NCBI GenBank assembly: GCA_015847255.1
Contig: JADLZK010008580.1
Location: 1-64,000, forward strand
Length of the DNA stretch: 64,000 nt
DNA from: Hyparrhenia diplandra
Taxonomy: Eukaryota > Streptophyta > Magnoliopsida > Poales > Poaceae
Reading direction: 5' to 3'
The translations under genes and the position numbers were made by a program. Below, one piece after another: positions 11,911-22,560 of the stretch; the first letter of the stretch is position 1, and every line of letters starts with the position of its first letter. The notes under the pieces are model-generated. The model was not told the origin of the DNA. It worked only from the letters and a program-made list of their open reading frames with translations, and searched no databases.

Positions 11911-12776
11911 ATGAGCTCGGGGCGGACTCACCGGGCGTTGTCGGCCAGGGATGGCCCACCACTTTCACTGAATCCCTCCGCCGCTAGCGCGCCACGTGGC
12001 GAAATGTAAGGCGAAACACCGCAGCGGATATTAACGGGCCGTCCCAACGGTAACTTCCTAACGGTAACTTTGCAAAACAGCTCTTTTATCTGCAGCGAAG
12101 AGTTCGTGAAGCCTCATCACCAACGGTTGTATCCCTGAGCTCGCCGCCGTTATGTCAAGCTTGACATAATGACGAGCTCGGCGACGAGAAATCAAGCTCC
12201 GTGTTCGGCTGGCTCCCGCGTGAGTTCGACGACCGCGGGGAGACGCCCCGAGCAAGGAGCACAACGGAGGAGAGGCACCGACGGCCCACGCTCCGGCGTC
12301 CTCAGGACTCGGGGACTCCATCCAAGTTGCGCTTGAGTCGCCAACGATCGCGACGGCCCTCGGTCATCCTCCTCGGCGAGGAGGCACGAGCCGCTGTGGG
12401 TCCCACGAGACCCCGGTGATCGTAGAGGACGGGTCTACGGAATGTGAGGTTGGCCCACAAGCCGGGGCCGACCGAACGAGCTCGCCCCGAACGCGAGCTC
12501 GGACCTCACTCAGCAAATCCACTTTAAAGCTCACAAGAGCGCTCGACCGGCTCAGCGGTAAAGTCGGGTTCGAGCTCGCGTCCTTCCCAAAGGGACCGAA
12601 AGGCACATCGCGGCACGAGCACTCGCCAAAATAAGCCTCCGCGAGACGATGCGTCCTCCCGCAGCCTCGGGGGCTACACCCGCGGTGCGCTCACGCGCAC
12701 CCCAAAGCGAAATCTGGTCCCTAACCCGATAACGGCGACACAAGGCGGCCGCGCCAGGGGTCCGCTCCCCCTCCGC
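11911..12776. other. 3' interior of the Ty3 element, non-coding
   Basis: No reading frame is convincing here. The stretch lies between the antisense promoter and the 3' LTR. It carries CCTCGGGGGCTACACC at 12,665-12,680, another copy of the string found at the LTR junction. Confidence 0.4.
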
Positions 12777-12789
12777 GCTCGGGGGCTCT
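12777..12789 (+). other. Polypurine-tract-like site at the 3' LTR junction
   Basis: GCTCGGGGGCTCT directly precedes the TGTGGGACAC start of the 3' LTR. Tat-type elements carry similar CTCGGGGGCT strings in this position, where plus-strand DNA synthesis is primed. The assignment rests on position and resemblance. Confidence 0.5.
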
Positions 12790-13976
12790 TGTGGGACACC
12801 GATATTCCGAGACTAAGTCAATCATCCTAATCCGTCCCTAACAAGGTATTAGAAGGAGGACGTGCTCGTTAGCCATAGGGCGATACTGCGACAAAGCCGA
12901 GACCCGACGACGAGCGTCTCCATCTCGAACGAGGACTCGCGGGACGCAAAGGCTGAGGACGAGCTCGAGCTCGTCCCGGAGAAAGTTCCGCCTCGAACGA
13001 GCTCCCGAGGGCGTGGGGATAGGGACGAGCTCCTCTGGACGACGAGCTCCTTTCCGTTTGGACGAGCTCCGGCGCCAAATCAAGGACGATCGGGAGAATC
13101 AGGGACGACGGTTAAGGATCCAAGATCGCAGCTACAGCGGCCGCGCGCCAAGCGATCTGACGAATTTTGTATGCCGCGAGATCGTCGGCGGCACGCAAGG
13201 GCATGGGATCTGTCGGACCACGCCAAGTGACGACAAGCACAAGAGACAACCACTACGCGACAAGAATGACCTCGACGGGTTGAAGTCGAGCTCTCTGGAC
13301 ACACGTTTCCTGCGATCCCAAGTCACGAGCATTTAAAGGCGGAGGCGGCGCCCACGATCTCGCCCGCGGGCACCGGCGCGTGCTGCCCGGGCGGTAGACG
13401 CGAGAAGTATGACGGCGGTGGGACGAGCTCATTGTCCCCCTCACGCCCGACCGATGAGAGCCGAGCTCGTCGCCCCGCACGTACCACGTATCGGGATACG
13501 GAGCCGCCCCTATTCTACTCTCGGTGACCCGACGGCGTGCCGGGGAAGTAGGGCGGCGACCCGTGGCAGACGCCGGACAGCCCGGCATGCCCGACATTGC
13601 GGGGAACTCTTTCTCTTCACCCCGAAACTTGTATTCCTTCTATTCTTAGGTCCTCGCTTGGTGACTCTGTGAGCTCCCTTACTACTATAAAAAGGGAGGA
13701 CTCGGCACGAGGGGAGAGGGCAAGCTCTCGCACCTGAAAGGACACACGCACATCACTCGATTCCACTCTTCGCACGAGAGACTTGGGAGCTTATCTCCCT
13801 CTCGCCGGCTTGTATTCGCCCGATCACGAGCATTTTGAGCTCGATAGTGCCACACTTTGGACTAGGGTGCTTTCGACAGCCCCGAACCGATATAAATCAC
13901 CGTGCCATTGTTCTTGAGCTAGGCCATCGTTGCACACATTAGCCGGTCGATTCTTGTGGACCGTGGTACACGACCA
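12790..13976 (+). repeat. 3' LTR of the Ty3/gypsy element
   Basis: It is the direct repeat of 2-1,184 and starts TGTGGGACACCG. The likely end is the CA at 13,969-13,970 (GTGGTACA) or at 13,975-13,976 (CGACCA). A TATA box lies at 13,686-13,694. GAGCTC hexamers are unusually dense in this copy, about ten by eye. The DNA to the right is unrelated to the interior and marks the insertion site. Confidence 0.9.
13686..13694 (+). promoter_or_regulatory. TATA box of the 3' LTR
   Basis: TATAAAAAG followed by GGAGGACTCGGCAC, the counterpart of the 5' LTR box at 913. It could drive read-out transcription into the right flank. Two extra A residues distinguish it from the 5' copy. Confidence 0.6.
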
Positions 13977-15300
13977 TGACGTAAGTAACCATACAACCTT
14001 ACAAATAATTAACATAGTAAACACACTAATCATCATCATCGTTTCGGGATCAATATTGGGTCCAGCTTGTGATCCATGCACACGAATGTAGGATTGTAGA
14101 AATATCGGGTAATTGATGTCGCGGATTAAGTATCCGCTTGAGTCGATGAAGGTCAATGCCCTTATGATTGCACTCTCTCATCCCTCGCAAGGGCGTAAAA
14201 TGCTCGACCATAGATATAACCTCTTTTGAGCGACCGATTGCCTAAGTTAGTAAACCTTATGCGATTATTGTCGCCCTTCCGTAGTTTGCTAGCCAAGGTG
14301 TGCCTGTGTAAGTCTCAATCGTACCGAAGTCGGTCTTTAGCTTGGTCGAGAACGGACGCCAAGCCACATGCAGCATAAGTAAGATCGTGGAGCAAAATCT
14401 ACAAGTGGGAGAATCAAAATGAATGAGGATGATGTGAATCTATCTAATATGCATTGCCAAAATGATGAATTTAATTTATTACCACATCATCATGGTTGTA
14501 ACTCCCAACATATTCGCTATATTGCCATGGGGGATATTATCGTGAGACAAGGCAAATATCTTGAAGTCGAGAAATCGGGCACAATGTAGCAAACACGTCG
14601 AAGAGAATCTAAGCACAAAGGAAACGGCATGGTACTCGGCGTTTTGCACCGGTCGTTTTCGTTTCCCTCTCGTGGATTAGGTGGTACATTTGTGTCCTGG
14701 AATCCTCGAAGGGATGTAAAACTTATTTCACACGTATATAGTTGATGACCGGTGGCGATGCTCTAGATGTCGTGGTCTCCACAAAACGAGAGATAGAGAA
14801 CCGGCTAAGTCTTTGTTTTTCTAGCCATTGTATTGGGGATAAAGTCGTGAAACATATAAATGCAACAAAATGGCGTTAAGTTAAACTAATTGTCCATGTA
14901 TTTGTTATAGTCAAATAAGAAATAAAAATGTTAGAAAAAATTACATACGATGGTCGGATGAGGGAATGGCCTTGTGTCCACACGGGGGCGAATGGCTCAT
15001 CGCCCTGTGGAAACGGGTTCTTGTGGTGGCGGCAAAGGCGGAGGACCGCCACCGGTGGCGAAAAAAAGGAAAAAAGGACAAAGCTCATAAATATATATAG
15101 TATATATATATGTATTGTTTATATGCATATTATATAGGAATTCTAGACAAGAAAAAATATCCTTACCAATGTAATATCCACGGAACCATGAACAAATCTC
15201 TAGAAAGAGAGAGAGAGAGAGAGTGAAAGAGCCGAGTGGATTTCGTGCAGAGGACCGGAGCTCGTGGGTGCGTGCTTGGGTATGTGTGTGGATGCGGCGG
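13977..15300. other. Right flank of the Ty3 insertion, no recognisable gene
   Basis: AT-richer DNA with only short frames. A - strand frame at 13,824-14,156 reads TFIDSSGYLIRDINYP but crosses the LTR edge, and I do not recognise it. A (GA)n microsatellite lies at about 15,205-15,223. The neighbouring CACTA-type repeats suggest this is the body of an older DNA transposon invaded by the Ty3 element, which is an inference. Confidence 0.4.
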
Positions 15301-15334
15301 GCGTATTGATTTATACTTGATTGATCGGTGCGGG

Positions 15335-15490
15335 TACATCAACGCCGGGTATTAAGATATACCCGGTAGTGATAACAACATGACTACTAGGTTATTTGAA
15401 TGGAGCCGGCAGTGAATACAATATCACTACCGGTTGTTTGTATGTATCCGGCGGTGAATTCACGGCGTTGTCACTTCACTTTCGGTTGCA
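15335..15490. repeat. CACTA-type subterminal repeat cluster (left)
   Basis: Short GC-rich motifs recur in both orientations: CCGGGTATT / ATACCCGGTAGTGAT, GCCGGCAGTGA, ATCACTACCGG and CCGGCGGTGAA. Clusters of ACCGGCGGTGAT-like words near the ends are typical of plant CACTA (En/Spm) transposons. No CACTACTACAAA terminus is visible on this side. Confidence 0.45.
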
Positions 15491-15499
15491 TGCATGCAT

Positions 15500-16790
15500 T
15501 GTTGCGATCTTCTTTGCATATGTACAGTAGATGCTTCACGCATAAGTTGGGGTTTTTGTTATACGTTACGAGAAGGGGATATGGATGTGAATAAAATTCA
15601 TTATCATTTTTTGTTTTTGTTACATATATAACTTTATTTCATTCACATTAGATTTGGATATATCATTTGAATTTTTTCCTCACAATATGCAAGCATATTT
15701 CATTGACGCAACCGTCTTTATTGCAACCGTCTTTATTACGTTCGATGAAGGGTAAAAAAATGGAAACTCAAAGGTATCGAAGAGACAATCAAGATTCATA
15801 TCAAACGAAATACAATGAGATAAGAAATTTGATTGCATATATTTCCATAACAAAGACCTTACATTACATATATTTCCATAGCAAAGACCTTACATAGAAC
15901 TAAATATATGGTAACAAAGACCAATTCACGAGATAGGTCAATGCTACAATCAAAGTGTACAAACACATTAAAATTTAACCACCTCGGTTAAGTCTCTTGT
16001 AGCATCTCCTCGGATCGAAGAAGTGGTGAGGCACTCACGTGCACTCATTGAGGAGGTTGGAGGATGAGATTCACCGGGAGCTTCATCTTCAGCCCAAACT
16101 TGACCATTGGACCAAGGATGAAATCCACAGTAACTTGGTCCAATGAGGGTTGTTTTTCCATGGATGCACCATATGATTCAGATACTATATGCCCATGTGC
16201 GGGATATTGGCTGAACACTAGCACCCCCAAAGCACAAGGACTCGGACTCTTAATATGAGTCGAGTTCGATATTGAATCATGGCACCCCTTGAGGAAAGTT
16301 TGCAAGCCCGGTGTCTCTCTCCTTCATCGGTAAGACTCTTCTAGCACCTTTTACGTAAACCATTTTCTTGGACTAGGCATATATCTGTATGTGGAGGGCT
16401 TTCTCCTAAAGAAAGGCCATATGTATGTGGAACTGGAAAGAAACTGTTAGCAAAGAAGATCGAGGACGAAGAACAAGGAAAATAAGGAGAAAAAGATTTC
16501 CTAGATCCAAAACCCATGACACTAAAAATTCAAAACTAAGCCCCTCTGTATTTTGAGGAGAGGGTTAGGAACTCTTCGACGAACCAAGAATGCAACAACG
16601 AGAGAGGAGGGCGGGTGCAAAACACAGCGTTCCCTTTGCCGTTTAAATAGGCGAGATGGCGTGGTTGAGTCGATTTGCCGTTGTACGGAGGACGTGGCAA
16701 TGGCGGCGCCCGACATTGGTGCGATGGTCGGCCGGTTAGAGTTGAGAACTGGGCGGCCGTTGAATTTTGAAATCACTGCTTAGGTCTAAG
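15500..16790. other. Non-coding, repeat-derived stretch
   Basis: A 17-bp direct repeat with GCAACCGTCTTTATT lies near 15,708-15,736, and a CATATATTTCCATA repeat near 15,835-15,885. The frames at 16,045-16,305 (-) and 16,064-16,258 (+) are open but unrecognised; they could be fragments of the surrounding transposon. No gene is supported. Confidence 0.35.
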
Positions 16791-16794
16791 TTTT

Positions 16795-18512
16795 CACCCG
16801 GCGGTGATGTCTAATACCACCAGCGGGAAGATCGCACCGGCGGTGATCTACACATCAGCGGCGGGTGTGATACTACACCCGGCGTTGATCTACGCATCAC
16901 CGCGGGTGTGAAACTACACCCGGGTGTTTTAACCGACATTGATTTAACCCGCCGACGCTGCGGCTGGTGCCCACGGGCTTTGCGATCGATTCCAAAGACT
17001 TTGTCGGTTTTCCTAACCGGCGATGAATGCTGCGGCAATGCGGTTCTCAAGTGGCGGCATGCATGCAAAGACAGAAAGCTACCGTGAACACGCTAAGTGA
17101 ACGTGGCGGCCTACAATATTGTGGTAAAAAAAAAAACGATGATGGCTATCCGTTGGGCGGTACAAAGTTTGATTCTTTAAATAGCGGCGGTGTTGTGGGC
17201 GTGCTACTGGCTTGTTGAGTGTGTCATTTTCGTGCTCCGGCCAGAAGTCTCTCGTCTCCCTCCTGCTCCCTCACGTCGGCATCGAAGATGCGTGTGGTTG
17301 ATCTTGTAGCAATGGTAAGCGATTGTGAAGCATGCATTCCTTGTTTCAAAATAAACAATGCTAAACTCGATCATCGTTCTTGAAAAAATGGTCAAAAAGC
17401 GGCTTGTTGGGGATCGAGCCGGGGATTTCGGGTTGGGTGTTGGGAAACGCCGTGCCCGGCGAGGAAGCGGCCATTAACGCGCTAGCAGAAGCGGCGTAGC
17501 CGGTCGACCTTTCGTGGGGAGGCGGGCCGATCGCGGCGGCCATTGGATGAGCCGGTCGTCGCGCCGTTGGCCCCATTTTTCATGGCGCCGCGTCTTGGGA
17601 ATGACTATGGACTGCATGCATTCCATGGCTTGCTACTATATAACAACGCTTCGATTTGGTACCATCTCCATTGCTAATTAGCCTCTCTCTTTCCATAAAC
17701 CCGAGTGCAGCTAGCTTCTTCTTCATCGATGGAGATGGCGGCGTCTACACTAACGAGGAGCTTGTCTTCACCATGGGGCGCCTCCACGGCGCCCTCGGGA
17801 AGCTCACCGGCCTGGCCGAAGAAGTCGGCCTTCCAACGGTGGCTTGGCGTTGGTGGAGAAGGCGAACTTCTACGCCTTCAAGGTCGAGGCCATGGCCGAC
17901 ATCCTCGCTGGGGGATACCGCCCGCCGGGCGGAGGCTCCAGCGGCCGGGCGGGCGGAACGCGGCCGGGCGGCGAGGACGAGGCCGGCGGCACGACGAGGC
18001 CTGGGCGGCCGGCAGCGGAGGAGGGGATGCGATAGCGGCGGCAGGCGGGCGGCGGAGGCGATAGCGGACGCCGCTTTTTTTTTTTTCGTTTTGTAAATAT
18101 ATTATCTAGTAATATATAATGACTCTCAAGTCGTTTTTAATTCATCTCCGTTCTCTGTTTCTATCGTTTGTTTTTCTTGTTCCTTCTTCATTCAACTTGA
18201 GAGCTATCGGTTCCTTTAATTTGCTTCCCCTCCCAAATCGCTATCGGTTCTAATTCAACCGGTTGTGTCAATCTTGAAATCGCTTTTCGGTTCTAATTCG
18301 AACCCGCGAGTGATCCGTGTCCATCAAGACCACTGGGGAACGATTCAACCCGGTGGTGATCACGAGTCTTCACTTGCCGGAATTTGTCGAATCCATGGAG
18401 TTTTACGAGTTTCGCGCCGAACGGTTCATCAACTGCTAGGGGCAAGCTTCAACACGCGGTGGATTAAATTCGGCGGTGATGCGGCGGTAGTGATGGCGAA
18501 TTTGTAGTAGTG
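16795..18512. mobile_element. CACTA (En/Spm-type) transposon end, right terminus at 18,512
   Basis: The right end reads TTTGTAGTAGTG (18,501-18,512), the reverse complement of the canonical CACTACTACAAA terminus. Inside it, copies of CCGGCGGTGAT-like words recur at 16,798-16,920 (including CACCGGCGGTGATCTACACA) and at 18,350-18,495. This is the subterminal repeat pattern through which the CACTA transposase binds. The matching left terminus was not found, so the left boundary is only where repeats begin. No transposase ORF is visible between, so the copy would be non-autonomous or truncated. Confidence 0.6.
17636..18062 (+). pseudogene. Possible small gene or captured fragment inside the CACTA region
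   Basis: CTATATAAC (17,636-17,644) could be a TATA box. About 110 bp later a frame reads GGVYTNEELVFTMGRLHGAL and on to KLTGLAEEVGLP at about 17,735-17,835. After a one-base shift, ALVEKANFYAFKVEAMADIL follows at 17,846-17,905. The two halves together look like an amphipathic helical protein that was once in one frame. I do not recognise the family. The C-terminal part is Gly/Arg/Ala-rich and low in complexity. It may be host sequence carried by the transposon. Confidence 0.28.
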
Positions 18513-18821
18513 ATAGCTTGAGTAATAGCACAAACATTAACAAAAACACATGATACATCTTGGATAAAGAAGAGTAAAAACAAATTTATGTTAGGGCAGC
18601 TAACACAACTAGCCCTACTTGAGCTTTCCACCGACCATTACCAAGCTCCAATGACAATGGTCTCCATGAGCTCTTCACCCTTTTGCCTCGCTTTCTACTT
18701 GTGCCTTTACTCCTTCTTAGTAGTGATTTGTGTCCGCCTCGTGCTTCCTAGCTTTCATTTAGCTAGAACTTCTCCAAGATCGAGACCCCTATGGCGAAAA
18801 GCTCAGGTGTGAGAGGGTGGT

Positions 18822-19065
18822 GCATTCTTCAGCAACTCCATGATCGAGGTAACTAGGAATGATCGCTTGATCGGAAGAGTCGACAACATTGGTTGGGTGT
18901 GGTACCCTGGCCCGGTGTCGCCTGCGGGACACCGCCAACCGGCCAAGTAACTAGCTTCACCACTGCCTTCTCCTTCATGATCATCAAGAACCCGTCAGGC
19001 AAGACCACGGGCGATGGCATGACCTTCTTCCCGCGGCTTTCTCCCCCCCAACAACAGCGTCCTCA
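18822..19065 (+). pseudogene. Fragment of a legume-lectin-domain gene (L-type lectin / lectin receptor kinase)
   Basis: One frame from 18,822 reads AFFSNSMIEVTRNDRLIGR and then VDNIGWVWYPGPV. After a frame change, PTGQVTSFTTAFSFMIIKN and SGKTTGDGMTFF follow to about 19,035. The order 'I-E-V-T', 'G-x-V-W-Y', 'T-S-F-T-T-x-F-S-F' and 'G-D-G-M-x-F-F' is the N-terminal half of the legume lectin beta-sandwich found in plant L-type lectin receptor kinases. No signal peptide, metal-binding Asp/Asn loop, transmembrane helix or kinase domain follows. It is therefore a short remnant, not a working receptor. Confidence 0.6.
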
Positions 19066-21572
19066 ACAAACGTCTAGGTGGTGGGTTTCTCTCAGGATGG
19101 GAATGGGCTGACCCAGACTTGGCCATGGACCTGGCCCCTATGGCCTCAAGGCCAATATTGAGGCAACAGGCCAACCTAAAACGAACTTTGGCTATGGCCC
19201 CTATGGCTCAATGGGCAGCATGGGTCGGCCCATCCTTATGAAATCACATTTAATCATTTCAGCAAATGGTTACTGACAATATTTATAGATAGATGTAATC
19301 AGCAAATGTCATCTAGCAACGGTAAATAGTGGTTGTCCACAGACATAAGGTCATTACAACAACAGCAAATAAGGTAATATTTCCATTAGATTTTGTAACA
19401 GAAACAAGTAAATGCCCATTGTGAGCAATGGGTCGACAACGAATCTGCTACTTTCCAGTGGTAGGCTGCTGTAACAACGATGTGCTGAAACATAGTACAA
19501 AATCCAATGTCTTTATACAGATATAACATGAGCACCACCCTGGGCCATTGAATATTTGTTGCTGCACCAACGATGGTACCATGCAACGACAAGTAAATGC
19601 CATTAAACAATCTGCTCATTTCAGCAGCACCATGTTGCTGCATTGAATATTTGTTGCTGCACCATGATGGCACCAACGATAGTACAAAATCCAATGCCAT
19701 GACTCTTATCAAATGCCCATTGAATATTTGTTGCTGCACTAACGATGCAAGCTTCTACCACAACGAATATATATATTTCCATTTGTGAACACATGGTTGA
19801 TTGTATCCGCCTTCTTGTCCCATGGTCTCTTATCCTCTGCAGCGTAGGATTCTCTCTCAAGCTAGAAATTAATCATGCACCGCACGCTAGCTTAGATAAT
19901 GTCACCACCGGCGTAGCCTGGCTGGTTTGCCACCAACAGATTCAATGGTGTGACATGTCTCATGATATCGCAAATTGGCACCCACTTTGTTGTTCCCTGT
20001 CGTTCTTTTACATTGTTATCATGGAAGGATACGCTAGCATATTATTTTCGGCCAATTTGTCGATATCGGTAACTTATAGCTACAAGTTTGGGCTCGCTTG
20101 CGCTAATCTCTGTTGCTGATTTGGAATTCACTAGAACTATATACATGCAGGTCGTTGTGTGCCTCCTTAGGATTGATAATGAGATGAGAGCAACTCCAGC
20201 AGTAGTAGCCCTCAAAATAGAGCTCCTACACCCACTTTTTCGGGGGGGTGGGGGTTGCATAACAGGCCTTGTTGTTGTAACTCTAACTTGTTATCCAACA
20301 GCTATATGGTTTAGGTGTCAAGTTGAAGTGACTGTGAGAAACTGAGAACAATGCTTTCATGGAACATAGCAGACCAATTTTTTTTTGTCAAACATTACAG
20401 TTTTGTGAAATTTCTTTAACCATGCATAGAGTCACATGAACCTACAACCTTCAAATCCATAGAGGCGACAACGAAGGAACTACTCTATTCCATTTTGCTT
20501 TTACCTACACCTAACAACAATAAACCAAAAGTATGATAGTTGTGCGCACTTTGTGTTACATGATAGCACATGTTTGTAAATCCGAAGAGGAATTATGATA
20601 AATCCATTTGAAATAGTAGTATTCAGCGTTGTTGGGGCAAACAAGGAATTTACTGAAAAAGGATTAAAAGGGGATCTTTATGTTGGTATCCTTAAAGCGG
20701 GAATGGGGCTACAGTCCAAATTAACTAAATCACTATCCTACAATGTAGACATGAGAATAATTTGATGATCGATATGTAATAGAGAGCTAGATAATATGAT
20801 CACAAAAAATGAAACAATGCAAATTGTAGTCTAATGATAATTACCGCATTCTAAATTCTTAATTAATAGATTTATAACAATCTAATAATGATGGAAATGT
20901 GGTAGATCGATGCAAATCATTCATTAAGTTTGAATTTCATTTAGACTTTGTTACTCTACTTGGGATGTGCTTGAGGTGTTGGCTAACCGACGATGGTTAA
21001 AAAAGATGTTGATAGTGTTGTTCAAATGATTCGTTCTTCCATTACCCATGCTTATGATTTACTAGAAGATATCAAACATATTCTTGGTTTGCTCGAATAT
21101 TACAGAGACGTACACTTATTGAAGTTGTTAAGCAACATCCCTCACTAAAAACGGAGGTGGATGCACTATCCAGTTTGAGCAACTTTACATGGAGGCCCCT
21201 GTAGCTAAAGAACATGGAGATGGCAAAGTTTCAAAAGATAGTTGCAGCGATTCCATATTGTGATTTCAATGAGTTTCACTAGAAATTCAAAGCAGAGAAA
21301 CATGTGCACCTTGACGCTATTATGAATTATGACAAACGTAACAATAAATAGATACAAAATTTCAAATTGGGTGACTTAGGTCAAGTTGATAGAGTTGTGA
21401 CCACCGATGCATGATAACCATAAAATTTCGCATGCCACTATAGTTGTTAAGATGACCCTACAATGACGGTTGGACTGTTTAAGCATCCTAGAGTATTCTT
21501 TGGATATGGTATCTCAAACACCAAAAGATATTATAGTGTAGCCAACTAAAGACGCGACAAAGGGTGAGAGGA

Positions 21573-21611
<39 letters not shown>

Positions 21612-22560
21612 AAACTAGATCCGGCCAAGGGTGCCAACACATGCATCCCATATCCTCGTTTTTGTAGGGTAGGAAAGAGTGGAGATTCTCTTTATGCCCC
21701 CTTACAAAAAAAAAGTTACTAAAAAGCCACAAATAGCCCCTCAAATAAGATATTTGGTCCCTAGGCTATTAATTGGGTCCTAAACATGATAGTGGAGGTC
21801 CCCAATACATAATGTACCCTATAATAGTAGGGGATATTTAGCTTCGATCAACTGTTGAAAACCCAATACCTAAATACAACAAAGTGTGGTCCCGACTACA
21901 ACTCGGACTCAATGCATATTTTTCACCCATACATAAGTTTAGGGAGTGCTTTTTCTCTAGCTAGTTTAGTATTTCTTCGCCTAGTCTCCTATGGCGTTCC
22001 CCTTTCGCCCTTTGTGGCGGGGTCCTTGGTGACTTACTCCATGTGATGTAGTTTTTTTTTTTATACCCTCCATGTGATGTAGTTGAAGTAGGTGAAGCGG
22101 TTGACACAGTGCGAAATAGGCATGACAGGATGATGAGGATGTGTTGATATGGTCCATTAATGAACAACTTCCACCCTTCTACCAAACAAACCGGTTGTGG
22201 AAGTTGGCCCTCTAAGGGCACGATTGTTGTCATTACTAGATAGCCGGGCCTACATATCTAGGAGACAAGCACCCATGAGGTAGGTTCCTTGCACATATGT
22301 TTAGTTGTTTGGATCACGTTTTTGTTCCTCTAGGGTGACCACAAGATTTGATTGGTTGGACCACTTGTTGCTTGCCTCCTTTTTATGAGCAATGTGCTCC
22401 CCCCAGCTAGGCCCATTAGAAATTAGAAATTGATTTTGATTTTGTTTCCATTTGGCGGGGCCGGGCCAGGCGACCGAGGGTTGCATGCACACGTCCAAGC
22501 CCACCAACTCCAAACCTAGGTGTACAAACATGCAAAGCATGTGGACCAAGCTAGATTGCA
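19066..22560. other. Intergenic, repeat-rich, no supported gene
   Basis: It contains the 186-bp repeated block (listed separately), a MITE-like fragment starting GAGAGCAACTCCAGCAG near 20,183, and a (GA)n microsatellite at about 21,576-21,609. All frames are short and unrecognised. The stretch 21,000-21,350 has faintly protein-like composition but many stops. Confidence 0.4.
19496..19750. repeat. Interspersed repeat block, ~186-bp period
   Basis: GTACAAAATCCAATG occurs at 19,496 and 19,682. TTGAATATTTGTTGCTGCAC occurs at about 19,548, 19,642 and 19,719, usually followed by CAACGATG or a close variant. This is a duplicated unit with an extra internal partial copy. Function unknown. Confidence 0.6.

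Larger units (their letters stand above)
2..13976 (+). mobile_element. Ty3/gypsy LTR retrotransposon, Tat-like lineage, near full length
   Basis: Two directly repeated LTRs of about 1.18 kb bracket an 11.6 kb interior. Read across frames, the interior encodes gag, protease, reverse transcriptase, RNase H and integrase in Ty3 order on the + strand, then a long 3' region with an antisense ORF. A second RNase-H-like stretch before integrase and an antisense accessory ORF are known traits of the Tat lineage (Grande/RIRE2-like), so I infer that lineage. Every coding domain is interrupted by small indels, so the copy is not autonomous as given. The window starts one base left of the 5' LTR, so the target-site duplication cannot be checked. 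The LTR right edges are uncertain by several bases. Confidence 0.93.
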
